Assembly (NCBI GenBank): GCA_034770075.1
Contig: JAVJAP010000103.1
Span: forward strand, 868,001 to 932,000
Reading direction: 5' to 3'
Length of the DNA: 64,000 nucleotides
DNA from: Aralia elata
Taxonomy: Eukaryota; Streptophyta; Magnoliopsida; Apiales; Araliaceae
Position numbers and translations under genes: made by a program. The notes beneath the pieces were generated by a model. That model worked only from the letters and a program-made list of their open reading frames with translations. It was not told the DNA's origin and did no database searches. Positions 57,481 through 64,000 of this stretch are shown here, in pieces. Each line of letters opens with the position of its first letter. Positions within the stretch are counted from its first letter, which is position 1.

Positions 57481-58586
57481 TGAATAACAACCTTTCTGAG
57501 TATAATATCACTTACGAATAGGGAAGCAACTGATATTACATAAGAGTATGAGAAAAATATGATATCCCCTACTCTTCGTTAATAAGTGATTGGATTGTTG
57601 CCTTTCCTATGAAGTTTATTGACTTGGGACAAATACTAGTATTCTCACAAATACTCACAATAGCCTAGCACACTAAGAGAACTCAAGAAATTTAGAGAGA
57701 GGAGAGGGAGTATAAGTAAGGAAGGTGTGAAAGATTTCTTAAGATAACCCCTCCTATTTATAGGAAAACCAAGTTTCCATTAATTGCACAATAAGGCTCG
57801 ACTTATTACACTTTAGTACCTTCATCTTTGCCTCTACTTTTTAATATAATCCCCCAAGTATTATCAATCAATCTTGCATAACATCCCCTAATAGTTACTC
57901 ACATGTGAACCAATAGTTCCCACATGTGAACCAATAGTTCACAGCATGTGAATTTTAAAATTTCAATTAGGTACCTCTAAGTTAGACTCCACTTTTAATC
58001 CATCAATAATGCTAAAATATCATAACAATTAATATGAGTTACAGTGCTATGATAAATAATAAAAAGTACCATGCGGATGCTATTGTAATTATTGAATCAA
58101 AATACTGTGTAATTGCTACTTTATCAATTATTTGAATCAATAATTTTAAAATACTAATACTGTGCAATACCGTGTGCCTGTGAAATACCGCGTACTACTG
58201 TGGAATAACGCGTTTTACTGTTCTTTTTATTACCGGGTATTTCAACAGTTGCCCGGTGATAATACTGTTGACAAAATAACTGTCGCTTTCAGTATCCGAC
58301 AATGGGGCCCCACTATCGTTGACAATTTTGTTATTTGTGGGGCCCACTAATATTTTGATATTTCGGCGCCGTCGTACGGTGGCCGAATATAATATTCTCC
58401 GACAAAAAGAATATTTCCCCGACAAAAAGAATATTCCCCGACATACCACTGTTTATATCCGATAATTCGCATATAAACACCCTTAACTATCATTTATACA
58501 ATTAAGTACCTTACTATTTAAAAAAATAAAAATTTATCATAAATAAAATAATAAAACTTTTTATTTCATAAAGTCGGGATCTTACA

Positions 58587-58602
58587 ATCTCCCCTCCTTA
58601 TG
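58587..58602 (-). promoter_or_regulatory. Tek7 polypurine tract
   Basis: Minus strand ATAAGGAGGGGAGAT directly before the 3' LTR. Confidence 0.8.
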
Positions 58603-58671
58603 AAAATTTCGTCCTCGAAATTGACGTACATACCTGGCATTTCGAAGAGGTGAGGATACCTTGCTCTCATT

Positions 58672-61600
58672 TCAGATTCTAACTCCCAGGTCATTTTCCT
58701 CAACATCATGGTTTCTCCATAAAACTTTGACTTGAGGTATAATCTTTGATCGTAGAATCTGTTCCTTCTTATCCAAGACCTTGACAGGTATCTCTTCGTA
58801 CGTCAAATCCTCTGCTATCTCGTCTGGTTCTAACTCAATAATGTGGTTTGGATCTTTCACATATTTACGTAGCATGGATATGTGAAAAACATTATGAACA
58901 CGAGACATGCTTGGCGGTAAGGCGAGTCTGTAGGCCACAGCTCCTACTCGGTCGAGGATTTCAAATGGACCGATGAATCGAGGGTTAAGCTTTTCCTCTC
59001 TTTCCGAATCGCGTAACACCTTTCCACGGGGCAACACGTAAAAATACATGATCTCCGACACTGAATTCCTCGTCTCTTCGATGAAGATCGGCATAACTCT
59101 TTTGTCGATCTTGAGCTGTTTGTATACGTTGCCGGATCATTTTGGATCTTTTCCGTAGTCATACGTATCAAATCGGGTCCCAATAATTTTGCCTCACCTA
59201 CTTCATCCCAACATGCTGGAGATCGACACCTTCGTCCATACAGCGCCTCGAAGGGAGCCATGCCTATACTTGCTTGATAACTGTTATTGTAAGAGAATTC
59301 CACCAATGGCAAGTATTTGTCCCAACTTCCTTTGAAGTCTAGTACGCAGAGTCTTAATAGATCTTCAAGGGTTTGAATAGTCCTTTCCGATTGCCCATCT
59401 GTTTGGGGATGGTATGCAGAACTGAATCGTAATTCAGTGCCCATAGCTTTTTGCAAGCTTACCCAAAATCGTGAAGTGAACCTAGGATCTCGATCAGAAA
59501 CGATGGATACTGGCATGCCATGCAATCTGATAATCTCGCTTATATATATACTAGCAAGACGCTCAAGTGAATAACTTTCTCGTATAGGCAAGAAATGAGC
59601 AGGACTTGGTCAATCTATCTATAATGACCCAAATTGCGTCTAAGCCTTGAGAAACCTTGGGAAGACCTGTCACGAAATCCATGTTGATGTGTTCCCACTT
59701 CCATTCTGGAATCTCAAGTGGTTGCAATGGACCCCTTGGTACTTGATGCTCTGCCTTGACACGTTGACAAGTTAAACATCTTGCAATAAACTCTGCAATC
59801 TCTCTCTTCATATTGTTCCACCAAAATGTATGTCGAAGATCACGATACATTTTGGTACTTCCCGGGTGGATTGCAAATGGTGTGTTGTGTGCCTCCATCA
59901 TGATTTTTGTATTTCAAGTCAGGGTCGTTAGGAAACACACAGTCTAGAGTTGACTCGAAGTATTCCGTCTTCGTCTCGACTCTTGCTTCTGGAATAGCAC
60001 CTTCTTGTACCTTTTTCTTCATATTCACCAACTCCGGGTCTTGTAACTTTGAGCAGCTTTAATTTTGTCGATTAAAGCCGGTTCTACCTGTATATGTGCG
60101 ATTTTCACATGGGTTCTTGGAGCCTTTAACTCTATCTCCATCCTTTGTAAATCATTCCAAGATGAGCCTTTGCGATGTCAGTAATGCAACTCGTGCTTGC
60201 ATATGATTCTTCTACTCAATGCGTCAGCTACTACGTTCGCCTTTCCCAGGATGGTATTGGATGGTATGGTCGTAATCTTTCAATAGCTCGAGCCAACGCC
60301 GTTGTCGCATGTTGAGTTCCTTCTGGGTGAAGAAATATTTGAGACTTTTGTGGTCTGTATAGATCTCCACTTTCTCTCCATACAAGTAATGTCTCCAAAT
60401 CTTCAATGCGAAAACGACTGCTTGCCAACTCGAGATCATGAGTAGGATAATTCCTCTCATATTCCTTGAGTTGCCGAGACGCATAGGCTATAACCTTCCC
60501 ATGTTGCATGAGAACACAACCTAGTCCTTTGCCTGAAAGCGTCGCTGTAGATGACAAATCCTTCCGATCCTGATGGTATTGCCAATACAGGTGCTGAAAT
60601 GAGCCTTCTTTTGAGTTCTTGAAAACTCTTCTCGCATTCTTCGCTCCATTTGAATGTTGTGCTTTTCCGAGTCAGTTGAGTTAATGGAATGGCTATTCGA
60701 GAAAATCCTTCTACGAATCTCCGATAATAACCAGCTAGACCCAGAAAAGCTTCGTACTTCGGTTGCTGACTTAGGTTGTTCCCAATTTGATACTGCTTCA
60801 ATCTTCGCTGGATCCACCGAGATTCCTTGTTTAGAAACCAAATGACCAAGGAATGCAACTTCCTCAAGCCAGAATTCACATTTCTTCAACTTAGCATATA
60901 ACTTGTTCTCACGAAGCTTTTGAAGTATCAGCCTCAAGTGTTGCTCATGATCTTCACGACTTTTAGAATATATGAGAATGTCATCAATGAAGACAACCAC
61001 GAAATGATCCAAATAGATCCTTGAATATCCGGTTCATCATATCCATGAAAGCAGCAGGAGCATTAGTCAATCCAAAAGACATGACTAAGAATTCATAATG
61101 CCCATATCGAGTTCTGAAGGCAGTCTTTGGAATGTCATCAACTTTAACTTTTAACTGATGATAACCAGAACGGAAGGTCGATCTTTGAAAAGAACTGAGC
61201 ACCTTGTAACTGGTCGAACAGGATCATCAATGCGAGGTAACGGGTACCTATTTTTGATGGTGACATGGTTTAACTCCCGATAGTCAATGCATAGTCTCAT
61301 ACTCCCTCCCGTCCTTCTTCTTTACGAATAAAACAGGAGCACCCCAAGGCGATGTACTCGGACGTATGAAACCGCTGTCTAACAACTCCTGTAGTTGGAC
61401 TTTTAACTCTTGAAGTTCAATAGGAGCCATTCGATATGGGGTTTTGGAAATAGGTTTCGTACCGAGTTCAAGGTCGATACAAAATTCAATTTCACGGTCT
61501 GGGGGTAGGCCAGGAAGTTCTTCGGGAAATACGTCAGGGAACTCATTAACCACAGAAATATTTTTCAAATCTAACGTACTTTTATTTAAATCCGTTACAT

Positions 61601-62030
61601 GGGCTAAGAAGGCTTGACATCCGTTTTTCAATAAACGAATGGTTTTGTGACTAGAAATGATGGTTATTGATTTCAATGGTTTGGTTGCTTGAATTCGCAT
61701 AATAGGTTGATTAGGAATATGAAAACTAATGACCTTACGAAAGCAATCAATTTTAGCACGATGAGCAGTTAACCAGTCAATTCCTAGTATTACATCAAAT
61801 TCATGCATGTTCAAGGAAATAAGATCAACAGGTAATGTGAGGGTGCCGATTTGAACAAAGCAAGATTTGTAGACTGTAGATGTAACGAATGTTTGTGCTA
61901 ATGGTGTTTCAACAGATAAGTCAAAATCTAATTTTCCAGGAGTCAAATTCAGGCGTTGAGCACATGTTGGTGAAATAAAAGAATGGGTAGAACCAGTATC
62001 TAATAAGGCATAGACTTCACAAGAGTTAAT
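58672..62030 (-). pseudogene. Tek7 pol: protease, RT, RNase H, integrase, chromodomain tail
   Basis: Complete in content but split over frames. Protease LLDTGS at 61989-62006 and HEFDVILGIDWL near 61790-61800. RT entry GLPPDREIEFCIDLE, then FIDDILIYSK near 60970-60995. RNase H DHKSLKYFFTQKELN (about 60330-60360). Integrase zinc-binding CLTCQRVKAEH (59745-59775), core MDFVTGLP (59670), SDRDPRF (59490) and QSERTIQ (59385). Chromodomain tail QVKVLWRNHDVEE (58700). Every break I examined is a one-base gain or loss (for example near 58695, 61185 and 61300), not a substituted stop. The copy may therefore be intact in the real genome. Confidence 0.88.
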
Positions 62031-62037
62031 AAGTAGT

Positions 62038-63322
62038 TTACCCGTAATAACCTCGTTTCGGATTCTGCGCTTTTTGTGACGTCACGACAAAAGCTCTCCC
62101 TTGAACCACAGACTTTGATTTGTCCGTGACCGCCTTCGGTGTCATCATTGCAGCTGGACTTGACTTCGCTGCATGACAAAAGCGAGCTATATGGCCTTCC
62201 TTTCCACAATTATAACATACTTGGGATGGTTGTGTACAATTTGGACTAATGTGTCCTTCCTTCCCACACCTGAAACATCTAACAGGTGGCCGTTCTCCTT
62301 CTTTCGGAACTGGTGCTGGTGCTGGTGCTGACGTTGGTGCCTTTCCATGGTTGTTGAATCTCCTCTTCTTGGAATTGTTGCCACTTGACTCACTCCTTCT
62401 GTTATCGGGGGCCAGGATTACCTTACCACCGAAGTGGTTACCATTTCCGGTGTTGTGATTCCCCTCCTCGTTGATTATCATTATTTCGATAATTGCTGCC
62501 ACCATTACGATTATTACCGTGATTTTGCTCTCGTGGTTGGGTGTTGCTCCCTGGTTGTAGTAGTCCCTCTTTCCTCCTGCTCCACTACTTGAGGCCATAT
62601 CCACAGCATCTGCGTATATACAAAATTTTATGAGAAACGAGATATTGGCGAATCTCTGGTTTCAAACCTCGTAGGAACATTCGTGTCCATCCGTTTCTCA
62701 GTGTCCCACCAAATGGGATGCAAAACGCGACAGCTCGGCGAACTTTTGGCTTCGTACTGTGACACCGTCATGTTGTTCTGTTCCAAGTTTGATGAATTCT
62801 ACCTCCTTCATATGACGAATACTTTCCGGGAAATACTTCTCGTTAAATAATTCCTGGAACTCGACCCAAGACATCTCGAGTGCCGAATGATGGGTACGTT
62901 TCACAGATTCCCACCAATGATTCCGCTTCTCCTCGTAACATAAAGGTGGCAAAAAGGAACCTTTTGGTCGTCCGTGCAACGCAGCAGTACATCAAATATC
63001 TTTGTTAATTGTTTAAGCCATGCCTCTGCCTTGAGTGGATCTGGCTTGCCGAAAAAATTCAGGTGGTCCCAATTCTTTGAACTGCTTGGCAGTGACCATT
63101 CGTACTATGATCAAGCGTTTCTGCCAGTATTGTAGACAGGAGTTCTTCTCGCCTGGTTCTGCAGGTATTGCATGAAGTTCCTAAAAAGTTCATCATTCAT
63201 CCGGTTGTTAGCATCATTATTAACATCATGATGTTCTGAGTTTTGCACCCGAATTTATTTGTAGCTTCCTGGTTTTCAGCCACAATGGTCTCATAGTGAA
63301 TCTCTTGGTTTTCAGATGCCAT
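62038..63322 (-). pseudogene. Tek7 gag
   Basis: Start ATG at 63322-63320 (MASENQEIHYE), one base after an acceptor-like CACATTTCAG. The gag domain is readable at 62979-62698 (WWESVKRTHH, then WVEFQELFNEKYFPES). The nucleocapsid part at 62604-62038 has two intact CCHC knuckles, CFRCGKEGHISPNC and CYNCGKEGHIARFC, unlike the damaged second knuckles of Tek1 and 2B. An alanine/proline stretch (APAPAPVPK) lies before them. Frames change several times between 63300 and 62600, again by single-base indels. Confidence 0.82.
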
Positions 63323-63323
63323 T

Positions 63324-63348
63324 CTGAAATGTGATCAACAAAACAAAT
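63324..63348 (-). promoter_or_regulatory. Splice acceptor candidate before Tek7 gag
   Basis: Minus strand AACTAATATTTGTTTTG, then TTGATCACATTTCAG, one base before ATG. Confidence 0.5.
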
Positions 63349-63503
63349 ATTAGTTAAAGAAATAGGACATGCAACATCTTGTACCCTATAACCAAACCAA
63401 TAACCAAAAATAGCTTAGGTAGGACACACTAGCGAAGGATTTTACTCGTGCTCTCCCCTCCTAGTTCTAATCCCAGATTCTCTACCAGAGATCCATATCC
63501 CTA

Positions 63504-63516
63504 AGCTCTGATACCA
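63504..63516 (-). promoter_or_regulatory. Tek7 primer binding site (initiator Met tRNA)
   Basis: Minus strand TGGTATCAGAGCT, an exact initiator-Met match, two bases from the LTR. The leader 63349-63503 has no gene. Confidence 0.9.
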
Positions 63517-63518
63517 AC

Positions 63519-64000
63519 TGTGACGCCCCCAAAATAGGTCCATACAACCCATTTTGGAGTCGCCAAAAACATTCCACAAAATACAATTACAAATACGAAT
63601 TTTCCCATTTACAAATATTAAGTGTCGTGCAAAATACGACAACCACAATACAAATACATCTTAAATTCTCAATACACTTATTGTCACACTACTAGTAAGG
63701 TATTGAGATACTTCTATTATCTCGGACCATCACTCCATTCCCCGGGCTCAGTCCCCGCTACACTCTCTTTTCCTGAGGAGAAACAATGGAACAAAAAGGA
63801 AAAGGGGTGAGCACAAATAGCCCAGTAAGAAATATCATGACTAAGATAATGAAGAATAAAAATTATCTTTAGTCTTCAACAATAATAAATCAGAGATTTA
63901 AAGATATTATAAATTGTTCAACACAACAACTGCAGCGGAACAAACAATCATTTGAAGAGTCAAGTAGATTATAATATCTACCATCGTCTATAAGTTAAAG
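63519..64000 (-). repeat. Tek7 5' LTR, part in window
   Basis: Same as 56126-56600 except for single-base indels. Runs off the right edge. Confidence 0.92.

Larger units (their letters stand above)
56126..58586 (-). repeat. Tek7 3' LTR (2461 bases)
   Basis: Minus strand starts TGTAAGATCCC and ends GGGGGCGTCACA. TATAAATA is at 57755-57762 (minus), with a donor-like GTGAGT near 57660. Tandem repeats lie at 56685-56806 and 57264-57480. No gene. Confidence 0.9.
56126..64000 (-). mobile_element. Tek7: chromovirus, nearly full length, right end off window
   Basis: Minus-strand order: 5' LTR (from 63519 rightwards, cut by the window), initiator-Met primer site, gag, protease, RT, RNase H, integrase, chromodomain tail, polypurine tract, 3' LTR (58586 to 56126). 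The gag-pol span of about 4.65 kb equals a full coding length. The comparable 480 bases of the two LTRs differ only by eleven single-base indels and no substitution. That points to a very young insertion read with indel errors. Confidence 0.9.

Overview
This window is intergenic DNA of a flowering plant, probably a eudicot with a large repeat-rich genome. It is a deep nest of transposable elements, and I found no host gene, tRNA or rRNA. The evidence is a CACTA transposon with plant-type TNP2 and Ptta/En/Spm proteins, several Ty3/gypsy LTR retrotransposons with chromodomain-type ends (Tekay/Del-like), initiator-Met and Asp tRNA primer sites, and a strongly AT-rich background. I use these names: Gy1, CACTA-1, Tek1, Tek2 (modules 2A and 2B), sLTR3, NA4, LTR5, LTR6, Tek7.

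Layout. 1-4338: 5' half of minus-strand Gy1 (LTR, primer site, gag, protease, RT, start of RNase H); the rest lies left of the window. 4339-48477: minus-strand CACTA-1, cut on the left by Gy1 and split by two large insertions. 5271-17328: plus-strand Tek1, 12 kb with LTRs of about 3.5 kb, inserted in the CACTA TNP1-like gene with a 4-of-5 target duplication. 17329-24303: rest of the TNP1-like gene, a decayed TNP2 gene and the CACTA upstream region. 24304-48178: Tek2, a rearranged block (truncated internal region 2A, LTR, internal region 2B, LTR). 2B is cut in its RNase H by solo LTR sLTR3 (35395-44029, target duplication CGGAT), which is itself cut 7 bases after its TATA box by the young non-autonomous NA4 (36174-41112, target duplication ACCAT). 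48179-48477: 5' end of CACTA-1. 48478-49401: unassigned. 49402-54006: LTR5, large LTRs with almost no internal DNA. 54007-56125: LTR6, part of another LTR. 56126-64000: minus-strand Tek7, nearly full length, running off the right edge.

How the parts relate. Insertion order from the nesting is CACTA-1, then Gy1, Tek1 and Tek2, then sLTR3 (later reduced to a solo LTR), then NA4. NA4's LTRs differ by only about five substitutions. Most genes carry stops or frameshifts; the cleanest are Gy1 gag and RT, 2B gag, and 2A pol. Tek7 is broken almost only by single-base indels, which look like sequence error.

The points most worth following up are shared cis and coding features of the Tek leaders. They have a strong splice donor early in the LTR and branchpoint/acceptor signals just before the first ORFs and gag. 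They have an extra ORF before gag (acidic, coiled coil, arginine-rich tail). Between that ORF and gag they have three consecutive stem-loops with covarying stems.
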